This document shows positions 15,999 through 23,002 of a stretch of DNA of 34,704 bases, one piece after another. How positions within the stretch are numbered: the first letter of the stretch is position 1; the number at the start of each line of letters is the position of its first letter. This DNA comes from an uncultured Lachnospiraceae bacterium. Lineage in GTDB: Bacteria > Bacillota > Clostridia > Lachnospirales > Lachnospiraceae. The notes beneath the pieces were generated by a model. That model worked only from the letters and a program-made list of their open reading frames with translations, had not been told where the DNA came from and did no database searches. The DNA lies in contig CAJTTU010000003.1 in the NCBI GenBank assembly GCA_910579325.1, positions 1 to 34,704 on the forward strand, in the 5' to 3' direction. A program made the translations under genes and the position numbers.

Positions 15999-17075
15999 TC
16001 AGGCATACAGATACCGGAGCCATCGAAAACGTTTCGTTTCCGAAAGCCTCAGAATCATATATGATACCGCTATGCTGGACAGCTCCACCAGTAAAAACAG
16101 CAGCGTTCTGTTGAACGTGTTCCATTTCAGCAAATCCAGAATCCTGTAGGCAATTTCAAAAAACCACATATGCACGAAATAAACCAGGCTGCCCAGCATA
16201 CCCAGAATCCGATAAATCTTTCTCTCTCTGAGTTCCGTATGCAATACGATATGGAATAAGAAAAATACGGCGGGGACTAAAAACAGATACATATCTTCCT
16301 CTTTCGCAAAGCCATAAAATTTCACCAAAACCGCTTCGGCCAGCAATGCCAGCATAGATACGCCAAATCCCAGAAAACTCCTTATCCTGCTGATCCTGAT
16401 ATCCTTAAACGCAAACGCCATCCCCAGCGCGACAAATAAAAACCCCTCGAACAATCCGTTTCTCGTTGTATGAAACAACCTCTGGAGCAGCCTCAGCACA
16501 GACCAGAAATCCGGCAGCAATTCCCGCAGCGGCGTGATCAGCCCGAACCAGCTCTGAGCAAACAGACCGGCGAAATATAAAATCCCCCCTGCCAGAAAAA
16601 TTGTCCTGACCGCACATCTTTTCCATATAAGCACCGCCGTCAGAATAGTCGCAACGATCAATGCATTAATATACCATAGATGGCGGTAACTGCCTGCAAA
16701 TAAAAAATGCTTGATATAAACCAGAATTCCCTGAAATAAACTGTCCCCGCTTTTGATAATATTGTCAACTCTGGGATACAAATAAATGACAGACCAGACC
16801 AGATACAGCCTGATTAACCTGCAAACATATTTAAAAATATATTCCGTATCCAGATTTTCATAAGAAGTTTTTCGAAACAATAAAAACCCTGACGTTACAA
16901 AGAAGAAGGGAACGCTGAGCCTTGCCGCGTAACTTCTGATTCCGAAACCCAGAAACCCAATCCCGTCAAAGGGCGTAATATGTATCATAACCACCAATAC
17001 GGAACAGATAAATTTAGCCATATCAAGGGAATAAATACGCCGGCCGGCCGCCAGATTTTCCATTTTCTCGTTCAT
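15999..17075 (-). CDS. Acyltransferase 3 family membrane protein
   Basis: A 358-residue protein with about ten membrane segments. It begins with the family hallmark RIYSLDMAKFICSVLVVMIH (the RxxxxDxxR/K-type start with a membrane His), followed by YAARLSVPFFFVTSGFLLFR, KHFLFAGSYRHLWYINALIV and LGMLGSLVYFVHMWFFE. Acyltransferase-3 proteins acetylate or otherwise acylate surface polysaccharides and lipids. The acceptor is not indicated by neighbours. GGGAGAG stands 6 bases before the ATG. A TATAAT sequence lies about 45 bases upstream on the minus strand but without a good -35. Confidence 0.85.
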   Translation of the reverse strand: MNEKMENLAAGRRIYSLDMAKFICSVLVVMIHITPFDGIGFLGFGIRSYAARLSVPFFFVTSGFLLFRKTSYENLDTEYIFKYVCRLIRLYLVWSVIYLYPRVDNIIKSGDSLFQGILVYIKHFLFAGSYRHLWYINALIVATILTAVLIWKRCAVRTIFLAGGILYFAGLFAQSWFGLITPLRELLPDFWSVLRLLQRLFHTTRNGLFEGFLFVALGMAFAFKDIRISRIRSFLGFGVSMLALLAEAVLVKFYGFAKEEDMYLFLVPAVFFLFHIVLHTELRERKIYRILGMLGSLVYFVHMWFFEIAYRILDLLKWNTFNRTLLFLLVELSSIAVSYMILRLSETKRFRWLRYLYA

Positions 17076-17191
17076 TTTTTCTCTCCCGGCAATACCTCTG
17101 TTCCATTATTATACACGTTTCCCCGATTATTGCATAGAATATCCTCCGTTTTTTTCTGTTTTTCCACATCAGGGCAGCGGCCGGTCTTCCG

Positions 17192-17865
17192 CTACTCAAT
17201 CTTCGTCGGATGCTCCGACAAATCATATTCCTTATAATGCCGCATCGCCCTGCAGTGGGACAGCATCATTGCCAGCAGAAATACCCCCGTGGGCAGGCCG
17301 CAGATCACCACCACCGTCTCTATGGCGCCGCGCCCTCCCGTATACAGCAGCACAACTTCCCGTAAAGTTCTGCCATATGCCAGCTTGATCAGAAACAGGC
17401 CGGTAAAAGGCGCAAACACCATCCACCAGGTAAAATAAAAGGTATGGTTATTTCCCACCCAGCCGGTTCTGGCCAGGGGCTCCAGATACAGACTGGCCCC
17501 CGCAGTCCTTCCAGAAGGCCGTATACGCCCCTGCTCATCCGCCGTACCCAGACTGCGCACATAGTTGATCAGCGTCGGCCAGAAAATCAGGGATGTTGTA
17601 AAGGCCCAGAAAAAGCTGATGGCCAGCGCCACGCCGTAACCGGGAATGGTGGCAAACAGAAAGCCGCCCAGCACATAACAGATACAGGAACCGATCCCGT
17701 ACACACTCATCAGCGTACCCAGCTGTACGTTCGTATACCCAAAGTATTCAGCATGGGATCGTAAAACGTATAGCGCAGATAAGGCAGCTGATAAATCAGG
17801 CCCGCGCTGGATGACAGCAGAAACAATACGAACCATTTGTTTCGTAAAACAGAATTATTCTTCAT
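17192..17865 (-). pseudogene. MFS transporter fused by deletion to a BCCT transporter end
   Basis: The original start is ATG 17865 (MKNNSVLRNKWFVLFLLSSS) with GGGG upstream. A one-base loss near 17740 shifts the frame inside LNTLG/YTNVQLGTLMSVYG. The MFS helix CICYVLGGFL then jumps to FATIPGYGVALAISFFWAFT, suggesting an internal deletion near 17656. After YVRSLGTADEQGRI (about 17521) the sequence changes to TGWVGNNHTFYFTWWMVFAP and FTGLFLIKLAYGRTLREVV, the signature of BCCT (betaine/choline/carnitine) transporters. A further jump near 17350 leads to the last BCCT helix, AIETVVVICGLPTGVFLLAM. Two transporters that would need about 900 codons are thus reduced to about 220. None of this can transport. 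Confidence 0.8.
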
Positions 17866-17908
17866 TATTCATACCCCTTTCTTAATTCAGTTCCGCAACT
17901 CCCCTCCC

Positions 17909-18063
17909 AAACCCCTTAGCTCTGGAATAATTTCCGGCCACATACGTGTCCGTAAATCATTCCGGGGGTTTTGCTATGAGCATTTAGCCCCTGTTCTTTA
18001 GGGGCTTACGTGCGATGCATACAAAATAGTTAGCGGGTGTTTTTTAGCCGCTTACTATTTTGT
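17909..18063 (-). promoter_or_regulatory. Structured 5' leader of the MFS gene with tandem covarying hairpins
   Basis: Minus-strand hairpins, in order of transcription: H1, ACAAAATAGTAAGCGG with CCGCTAACTATTTTGT (16 bp, one mismatch; 18063-18021); H2, AGCCCC with GGGGCT (18008-17985); H3, GGAATGATTTACGG with CCGGAAATTATTCC (14 bp, one mismatch; 17963-17924); H4, AAACCCC with GGGGTTT, which encloses H3 (17971-17909). The tops of H1 and H2 share one 26-base design: GTAAGC, two G or C, CTAAARAACA, a matching C or G run, GCTAA. Differences compensate in the stem while the loop is conserved. A 14-codon frame ends inside H1. The dead MFS start lies 44 bases beyond. The layout suggests attenuation control. 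Confidence 0.6.
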
Positions 18064-18088
18064 AGTCCGGTACGTTGCTGTTTCTCAT
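18044..18088 (-). CDS. Candidate 14-aa leader peptide before the MFS gene
   Basis: ATG at 18088 opens MRNSNVPDYKIVSG and stops with TAA in the loop side of hairpin H1, so a ribosome on the last codons would block or open that hairpin. No strong Shine-Dalgarno is seen (GTGAACAAT precedes the ATG). Leader peptides with this geometry precede some antibiotic-resistance transporters; here the link is inferred from position only. Confidence 0.35.
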   Translation of the reverse strand: MRNSNVPDYKIVSG

Positions 18089-18117
18089 ATTGTTCACGGC
18101 ATTGTGTATATACAGCA

Positions 18118-18165
18118 AAATGCGTGCCAACCAGACAGATTTTTCTGATTTGCACGCATTTTTTA
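18118..18165. terminator. Hairpin terminator after the sigma-54 activator fragment
   Basis: AAATGCGTGC (18118-18127) pairs with GCACGCATTT (18152-18161), with partial pairing further in (CCAGA with TCTGATT). On the minus strand it lies about 50 bases after the activator fragment and is followed by a short run of T in CGCATTTTGC; on the plus strand CGCATTTTTTAC follows. It could act in both directions. Confidence 0.6.
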
Positions 18166-18210
18166 CATTCTTACATGATCCCTGTTTTTCAGCGGAAAAG
18201 ATGCCATAAA

Positions 18211-18492
18211 TTACCTGTACTGAGACGGATCGATCTGATATTTTTTCAGTTTCACCGACAGTCCCTGTCTGGAAATCCCCAGCCTTTTGCTGCACCGGCT
18301 CAGCTTTCCCTTTGTTTCAGCCAGCGCTTTCTCGATCAGTTTCCGCTCAAACTGATCCACCATATAGTTCAGATTCCGGTCGATCTGCAGTCTGCTTTCC
18401 CCTTCTCCATCCTTCGGCAGCGGAAACAGATAGGACTGGTCGGACACGCCCTGTTTTCTCAGAGATTCCTCTAGATGCACCATCATATTCAA
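18211..18492 (-). pseudogene. C-terminal (Fis-type HTH) fragment of a sigma-54 activator
   Basis: About 94 codons remain. The end, MVDQFERKLIEKALAETKGK then LSRCSKRLGISRQGLSVKLK, is the HTH_8 (Fis-like) DNA-binding domain of NtrC/RocR-type activators, and SDQSYLFPLPKDGEGES is the usual linker. The AAA+ sigma-54 interaction domain (GAFTGA, Walker motifs) is absent: similarity stops at the TTG at 18490-18492, which directly abuts an rpoN fragment on the other strand. No ribosome binding site was seen. A free DNA-binding peptide could be made, but the activator function is gone. Confidence 0.75.
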
Positions 18493-18494
18493 TC

Positions 18495-19099
18495 TTTACC
18501 CCCGGTGAAACCCAGTATATCATTCCCGATATCATTCTCTCCCGACAGGATGGCCAATGGGAAATCCATTTAAACGACGACTGGACGAACAGCTGCGGGA
18601 CTATTTCCGCATGAAATTATACCGGGCCAGAATATTGTTAAAAAACGTGGAACAGCGCCGCGCCACAATCCTGGCTGTCTCAAAAGCCGTGCTGGAATGG
18701 CAGGCCGATTATTTCGCAGGTCAGGCACCTTTAAAACCGATGACAATGACCGAAATCGCCGGAAAACTCCATGTACACACCTCCACGGTCAGCCGAAGCG
18801 TACAGAATAAATATCTGCAGTCCCCGAAAGAAACCATCCTGTTTAAAAGTTTATTTTCTCCGCCCGCAGCCGTCTCCGGAAAAGGAACGGACGCCCCCGC
18901 CGCCGTAACCTCCGATCACATTAAAAAGAGAATCCATGAACTTATCGCTTCCGAAGATGCGGCCCGCCCGTACAGCGATCAGGCCCTGGCCAACAGGCTG
19001 GAACAAGAAGGAATTCCCGTTTCCCGGCGTACCGTCGCCAAATACAGGGAGGAACTGCACATTGCCGGGAGCTTTTCGAGGAAACAAGGCGGAAGCTGA
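18495..19099 (+). pseudogene. rpoN: RpoN (sigma-54) C-terminal fragment with frameshift
   Basis: The fragment begins without a start codon at FTPGETQYIIPDIILSRQDG, matching the core-binding segment of sigma-54 (usually preceded by LNPKPG). At HLNDDW (near 18580) a short deletion shifts the frame; the next frame continues LDEQLRDYFRMKLYRARILL and NVEQRRATILAVSKAVLEWQ, then the HTH MTMTEIAGKLHVHTSTVSRS and the RpoN box SRRTVAKYREELHI near the C-terminus. The N-terminal activator-contact region and half of the core-binding domain are missing. The part from ATG 18557 (180 codons) is open and could yield a DNA-binding fragment. Together with the activator remnant beside it, this marks loss of a sigma-54 regulon. 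Confidence 0.8.
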
Positions 19100-19113
19100 C
19101 CGGGAGAACGTTT

Positions 19114-20424
19114 TTATTTTACCGCCTCAAAGGCCGCGTCCAGTGCCGCGATCAGGTCCTCTGCCTTCTCAATTCCAATCGAAAGACGGATCGTATTGGG
19201 CCTGATGCCCTGATCCATCAGTTCCTCTTCCGTGCACTGGCTGTGGGTTGTGGTGGCCGGATGGATCACCAGGGATTTCACGTCCGCCACATTGGCCAGA
19301 AGGGAGAAAATCGCCAGATGGTCGATAAAGGCTTGGGCGGTCTCTGCGTCTCCCTTGATCTCAAAGGTAAAGATAGAGCCGCCGCCGTTTGGCAGGTACT
19401 TTTTATACAGTTCATGGCTCGGTTCCCCTGCAAGAGAAGGATGATGCACCGCTTCCACCTGGGGATGCTTCGCCAGATAATCCACGATCTTCAATGCGTT
19501 GCTCACATGGCGCTCCACCCGCAGCGACAGCGTTTCCAGCCCCTGGAGAAACAGGAACGCATGGAACGGGGAAAGGGTCGCCCCCGTATCCCGCAGAATC
19601 ACCGCCCGGATATAGGTCACAAACGCCGCCGCCCCCGCCGCATCGGTAAAGGATACCCCGTGATAGCTGGGATTTGCCTCTGAAATCCACGGGTATGCCC
19701 CCGCCGCCTTCCAGTCAAAATTGCCGCTGTCCACGATTACGCCGCCGATGGCCGTTCCGTGCCCGCCGATAAACTTGGTGGCCGAATGAATCACGATATC
19801 TGCCCCGTACTCGATGGGCCGCGCCAGATAGGGCGTGGCGAAGGTAGAATCCACAACCAGGGGGATGTGATGCCTGTGGGCGACTCTGGCAAGTTCCTCC
19901 AGATCAACCAGGTTGGAATTGGGATTTCCCAGCGTCTCCACAAAGATCGCCTTTGTATTTTCCCTGATGGCCGCCTCAAAAGAGCCTTCCTGTTCTGGGT
20001 CTACGAAGGTGGCGGTTACGCCGTTGGTCAGCGGCAGCGTATGGGCCAACAGGTTGTAGGTTCCTCCATAGATTGTTTTGGAAGCCACGATATGCTCTCC
20101 CGCTTTCGCCAGCGCCTGGAACGTATAAGAAATCGCCGCCGCTCCCGAGGCCACGGCCAGCGCCGCCACGCCGCCCTCCAAGGACGCGATCCGCCGTTCA
20201 AAAATATCTTCCGTAGGATTTGTCAGCCTTCCATAAATATTCCCTGCGTCCCGAAGGCCGAAACGGTCGGCCGCATGCTGTGAATTATGGAACACATAAG
20301 ATGTGGTCGCGTAAATGGGAACCGCCCTCGCGTCCGTAACCGGATCGGGCCGCTCTTGTCCGATATGTAGCTGTTTAGTCTCAAAGCTCCAGTTTTTTGA
20401 ATCCCTGATATCAACATTTGCCAT
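19114..20424 (-). CDS. metY: O-acetylhomoserine sulfhydrylase (Cys/Met metabolism PLP enzyme)
   Basis: A 436-residue PLP enzyme of the Cys/Met metabolism family. Features are TDARAVPIYATTSYVF near the start, GNIYGRLTNPTEDIFERRIA, ASGAAAISYTFQAL, FVETLGNPNSNL, VVDSTFATPYLARP and the Schiff-base Lys217 in HSATKFIGGHGTAIGG. The 425-440 residue length and the insert around WISEANPSYHG fit O-acetylhomoserine aminocarboxypropyltransferases (MetY), which make homocysteine from sulfide. AGGAGG lies 8 bases before the ATG. It follows a LysR gene and cysK, a sulfur-assimilation setting. A plain cystathionine lyase is less likely because of the length. Confidence 0.92.
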   Translation of the reverse strand: MANVDIRDSKNWSFETKQLHIGQERPDPVTDARAVPIYATTSYVFHNSQHAADRFGLRDAGNIYGRLTNPTEDIFERRIASLEGGVAALAVASGAAAISYTFQALAKAGEHIVASKTIYGGTYNLLAHTLPLTNGVTATFVDPEQEGSFEAAIRENTKAIFVETLGNPNSNLVDLEELARVAHRHHIPLVVDSTFATPYLARPIEYGADIVIHSATKFIGGHGTAIGGVIVDSGNFDWKAAGAYPWISEANPSYHGVSFTDAAGAAAFVTYIRAVILRDTGATLSPFHAFLFLQGLETLSLRVERHVSNALKIVDYLAKHPQVEAVHHPSLAGEPSHELYKKYLPNGGGSIFTFEIKGDAETAQAFIDHLAIFSLLANVADVKSLVIHPATTTHSQCTEEELMDQGIRPNTIRLSIGIEKAEDLIAALDAAFEAVK

Positions 20425-20550
20425 TTCTATTCCTCCTGTGATTTTTATTTTGAAGATCTTCGATTTTCAAAGTATGGATGGCCATGGGGCCGCTGCCCGT
20501 AAGTGTGGCTGCATGATGAAGTTTACTTACCATCTCTGATGTCTGAAAAC

Positions 20551-20580
20551 ATATTAACACAGTAGGAAATTCTCGTCTAA
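20551..20580 (-). promoter_or_regulatory. Promoter of metY
   Basis: TTAGAC (20575-20580) and TAATAT (20551-20556) with an 18-base spacer on the minus strand, directly after the lysR terminator. The transcript would have about 115 bases of leader. Confidence 0.55.
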
Positions 20581-20585
20581 TATAT

Positions 20586-20628
20586 AAAAAGGATATCCGG
20601 TTATAGACTCAGTTTATAACAGATATCC
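20586..20628 (-). terminator. Terminator of the lysR gene
   Basis: GGATATC-T-GTTATA pairs with TATAAC-C-GGATATCC around a 9-base loop on the minus strand, followed by TTTTTATATA. The lysR stop codon lies within the stem. Confidence 0.85.
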
Positions 20629-21528
20629 TTTCAGTTTTTCCACATACAGTTCGCCTATGCCGCTTAATATGGTATTTTCTCTTACTATATACCCGATTTC
20701 CATATCGCTGTTCCGGTTTTCTTCATCATCCTTAAACGGAACCGTTAGATAATCACTTCCGTTCAGTTCCTCACAGATAATCCCGGAACACAAGGTATAC
20801 CCGTTCAGTCCTACCATCAGATTCAGCATGGTAGCCCGGTCATTCGCCCTGATCATCCGCGAATATTCATTGGTAGACAAAATCTCCTCCGCCAGATAAA
20901 AAGAACTGTTGTCGCCCTGTTCAAAGGACAGACAGGGATAATCCTTCAGCTGTTCAAAGCTGATGGAAGGCTCGCCAGCCAGCGGATGTCCCTTCCAGAT
21001 GTATACGTATGCCTTGCAGTCGATCAGATGATGAAATTCCAGGCCGGAGGAGCGCAGAAGCTTTTTCATGGCCTCCCGGTTAAAATCGCACAGATACAGG
21101 ACTCCGATCTCGCTTTTCATCGTGCTGACGTCACGGATTACCTCCGCGGTTTTTGTCTCCCTGATCGCAAATTCATATTTAGACATGTCAAACTGCCGCG
21201 CCATATCTACAAATGCTTTCACCGCAAAAGAATAATGCTGTGTGGATACGCCAAACTTCTTCCTGTATGAGCTCTTTTTCCCATACTTCTCCATTATGTT
21301 TTCGTATTGCCCGTATATCTGCTTTGCATACGGAAGAAATTCCATACCGTCATTTGTCAGAGTAACCCCTCTTCCGCTCCGGTGAAACAGCGCGATGCCA
21401 AGCTCCTTTTCCAGCTCCTTCACCGCGCTGGTCAAAGAAGGCTGTGTAACATAGAGCTGTTCCGCAGCTTTGTTCAGAGATTTTGTTTCCACTATGGTAA
21501 GCAGATAATGCAGTTGTGTCAGTGTCAT
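20614..21528 (-). CDS. LysR family regulator, likely of sulfur metabolism
   Basis: A 304-residue regulator of normal LysR length. The winged HTH is MTLTQLHYLLTIVETKSLNK, AAEQLYVTQPSLTSAVKELE and KELGIALFHRSGRGVTLTND. The rest is the co-inducer domain, with KAYVYIWKGHPLAGEPSISF and CLSFEQGDNSSFYLAEEIL. It lies between cysK (upstream) and metY (downstream), all on one strand, which makes control of cysteine or methionine synthesis likely; the ligand is not known. The ATG is preceded by AGGAAGAGG about 11 bases upstream. Four degenerate copies of this ribosome binding site and start lie in tandem directly upstream (21546-21685). It has its own terminator. Confidence 0.88.
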   Translation of the reverse strand: MTLTQLHYLLTIVETKSLNKAAEQLYVTQPSLTSAVKELEKELGIALFHRSGRGVTLTNDGMEFLPYAKQIYGQYENIMEKYGKKSSYRKKFGVSTQHYSFAVKAFVDMARQFDMSKYEFAIRETKTAEVIRDVSTMKSEIGVLYLCDFNREAMKKLLRSSGLEFHHLIDCKAYVYIWKGHPLAGEPSISFEQLKDYPCLSFEQGDNSSFYLAEEILSTNEYSRMIRANDRATMLNLMVGLNGYTLCSGIICEELNGSDYLTVPFKDDEENRNSDMEIGYIVRENTILSGIGELYVEKLKGYLL

Positions 21529-21545
21529 ACTTTACTTTGCCTCTT

Positions 21546-21685
21546 CCTATGCATTCCGGCGCAGCATTTCTTTGCCTTTCCTTATGCGCTCCGACGCGAC
21601 ATCACTTTATCTCTCCTTATGCGCTCCGGCGCAACATTACTTTGCCTCTCTTTATGCGCTCCGACGCAACATTTCCTCATCCGTC
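21546..21685 (-). repeat. Four tandem 35-bp repeats, each a ribosome binding site plus six-codon frame
   Basis: Copies start at 21651, 21616, 21581 and 21546 (reading the minus strand). Each holds a Shine-Dalgarno-like run (AGAGAGG, GGAGAG, GGAAAGG, GGAAGAGG), an A-rich spacer, ATG, and a six-codon frame closed by TAA or TAG that runs directly into the next site. The peptides read MLRRSA, MLRRSA, MSRRSA and MLRRNA. Arginine codons vary CGT/CGC and the segment can pair TGCG with CGCA (TGCG with TGCA in the last). The array ends at the lysR ribosome binding site. The same region also reads as one 32-codon frame starting ATG near 21678, because 35 is not a multiple of three. Confidence 0.85.
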
Positions 21686-21758
21686 TATTATGTACTCTCA
21701 AAATCTCGCAGCACCTACTTTCACGGCTGATCAGGCACTGCGAGACTCTGCGCGTACC

Positions 21759-22691
21759 TTATTCCGTAAACAACGGCGTGGAATAATACCGGTCTCCCGA
21801 ATCGGGAAGCAGCGCCACGATCACCTTTCCTTTATTCTCCGGCCGTTTTGCCAGCTCTATGGCTCCATGGAGCGCCGCGCCGGAGGAAATTCCCACCAGG
21901 ATGCCTTCCTTTTTCGCCAGCAGCTTCGCAGCCGCGAAGGCATCCTCATTTTCCGGCCGGAACACCTCGTCATACACTTTCATATTTAAAACCTCCGGAA
22001 CAAATCCCGCTCCGATTCCCTGAATTTTGTGGGGGCCGGCCTTTCCCTCCGATAAAACCGGCGACGCGGCAGGCTCAAGGGCTACTACTCTGATATTCGG
22101 ATTCTGTTCTTTCAAATATTCTCCCGTTCCAGTAACCGTGCCGCCCGTGCCGACGCCCGCGATCAAAATATCCACCTTTCCATCCGTGTCCCTCCAGATC
22201 TCCGGCCCCGTCGTCGCTTTATGAACCGCAGGATTTGCCGGATTCACAAACTGTCCGGGAATAAAGCTGTCCGGGATCTCCTTTGCCAGCTCCTCCGCTT
22301 TTTCAATCGCGCCCTTCATGCCCTTTGCGCCCTCGGTCAGCACCACCTCCGCGCCGTAAGCTTTCAGTATATTCCTGCGCTCGATGCTCATGGTATCCGG
22401 CATCGTCAGAATCATACGGTACCCTTTCACCGCCGCGATGGCCGCCAGGCCGATTCCCGTATTTCCCGATGTGGGCTCGATGATCACGGAGCCTGTTTTC
22501 AGTATCCCTTTGTTTTCCGCATCCTCGATCATGGCTTTCGCAACCCTGTCTTTTACGCTTCCCGCCGGGTTCAGATATTCCAGCTTCACTAAAACGGTTG
22601 CTTCAAGCCCCAGCTCTTTTTCGATGTTTGTAACCTCTACCAGAGGGGTGTTTCCAATCAATTCCAGTGTGTTTTTGTAATAGTTTGACAT
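21759..22691 (-). CDS. cysK: Cysteine synthase A (O-acetylserine sulfhydrylase)
   Basis: A 310-residue PLP enzyme making cysteine from O-acetylserine and sulfide. Visible are ELIGNTPLVEV, the PLP lysine Lys47 in LEYLNPAGSVKDRVAKAM, the substrate loop TSGNTG (74-79), IAGVGTGGTVTGTGEYLKE (phosphate-binding loop) and LVGISSGAALHGAIELA. The C-terminus ALLPDSGDRYYSTPLF is typical of CysK. AAGGAGG lies 8 bases before the ATG. It appears to be transcribed from a promoter near 22960 together with a small upstream reading frame (22715-22876). Confidence 0.96.
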   Translation of the reverse strand: MSNYYKNTLELIGNTPLVEVTNIEKELGLEATVLVKLEYLNPAGSVKDRVAKAMIEDAENKGILKTGSVIIEPTSGNTGIGLAAIAAVKGYRMILTMPDTMSIERRNILKAYGAEVVLTEGAKGMKGAIEKAEELAKEIPDSFIPGQFVNPANPAVHKATTGPEIWRDTDGKVDILIAGVGTGGTVTGTGEYLKEQNPNIRVVALEPAASPVLSEGKAGPHKIQGIGAGFVPEVLNMKVYDEVFRPENEDAFAAAKLLAKKEGILVGISSGAALHGAIELAKRPENKGKVIVALLPDSGDRYYSTPLFTE

Positions 22692-22714
22692 TTTATAGCG
22701 TCCTCCTTATTGTT

Positions 22715-22876
22715 TTACAGCTTCCCTCCCTGACTCCTGATCTCTGATCTTTGATCTCTGATCTTTGATCTTTGATCTCTAATCTTTGATTCCCGATCCC
22801 AAACTCGGAAGAATTTCCGGCCGTCGAAGTATCCTTCAACCCGCCAGGAAATGTCCGGTTCGCTGCCTGTTTTCAT
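22715..22876 (-). CDS. 53-codon reading frame upstream of cysK with heptad repeats
   Basis: ATG 22876 opens MKTGSEPDISWRVEGYFDGR, KFFRVWDRES, then the repeat-coded KIRDQRS, KIRDQRS, EIRSQ, ending GGKL. AGTGGA lies about 3 bases before the ATG. The stop is 8 bases before the cysK ribosome binding site, so the two would form an operon. The first half (WRVEGYFDGRKFFRVW) looks protein-like, while the second half is the 7-bp DNA repeat read in frame; because 21 bases equal seven codons the repeat gives a heptad pattern. I do not recognise a family. It could be a small protein or a leader for cysK. Confidence 0.45.
   Translation of the reverse strand: MKTGSEPDISWRVEGYFDGRKFFRVWDRESKIRDQRSKIRDQRSEIRSQGGKL
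22731..22800. repeat. Ten degenerate 7-bp tandem repeats (TGATCTY)
   Basis: Units on the plus strand: TGACTCC, TGATCTC, TGATCTT, TGATCTC, TGATCTT, TGATCTT, TGATCTC, TAATCTT, TGATTCC, CGATCCC. They lie in the leader of cysK and inside the 53-codon frame. Central units differ only at the last base, so copy number may vary between strains. Confidence 0.85.
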
Positions 22877-22889
22877 CGATCCACTTGAC

Positions 22890-22977
22890 GACACCCTTTT
22901 TATTCGGTGTCTTTTTGCCTTTATCTGGCAATCTGATTAATTGCATAAAGCGTATCACTATTTTCATACTAAGTCAA
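22890..22977 (-). promoter_or_regulatory. cysK promoter and leader hairpin
   Basis: TTGACT (22972-22977) and TACGCT (22949-22954) are 17 bases apart on the minus strand. About 30 bases downstream of the expected start GACACC and GGTGTC (22890-22911) form a 6-bp hairpin without a T-tract. The pattern does not match an S-box (SAM-I) or T-box. Confidence 0.5.
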
Positions 22978-23002
22978 TAGGTTTATAGGGCATATGAAAA
23001 AA

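Noticed and set aside
15960..17060. Two GGCCGGCC sites as possible repeats or sites of recombination
   Set aside because: Both are short palindromes expected in GC-rich codons; no shared flanking sequence.
21546..21685. CRISPR array
   Set aside because: The 35-bp units are contiguous with no unique spacers and vary along their length; no cas genes are nearby.
22836..22946. 36-codon minus-strand frame near the cysK promoter
   Set aside because: Its ATG sits at or before the predicted transcription start and has no ribosome binding site; the overlapping 53-codon frame is a better candidate.
22715..22977. S-box (SAM-I) or T-box riboswitch upstream of cysK
   Set aside because: No conserved S-box core or T-box sequence was found and there is no intrinsic terminator before cysK; only one small hairpin is seen.
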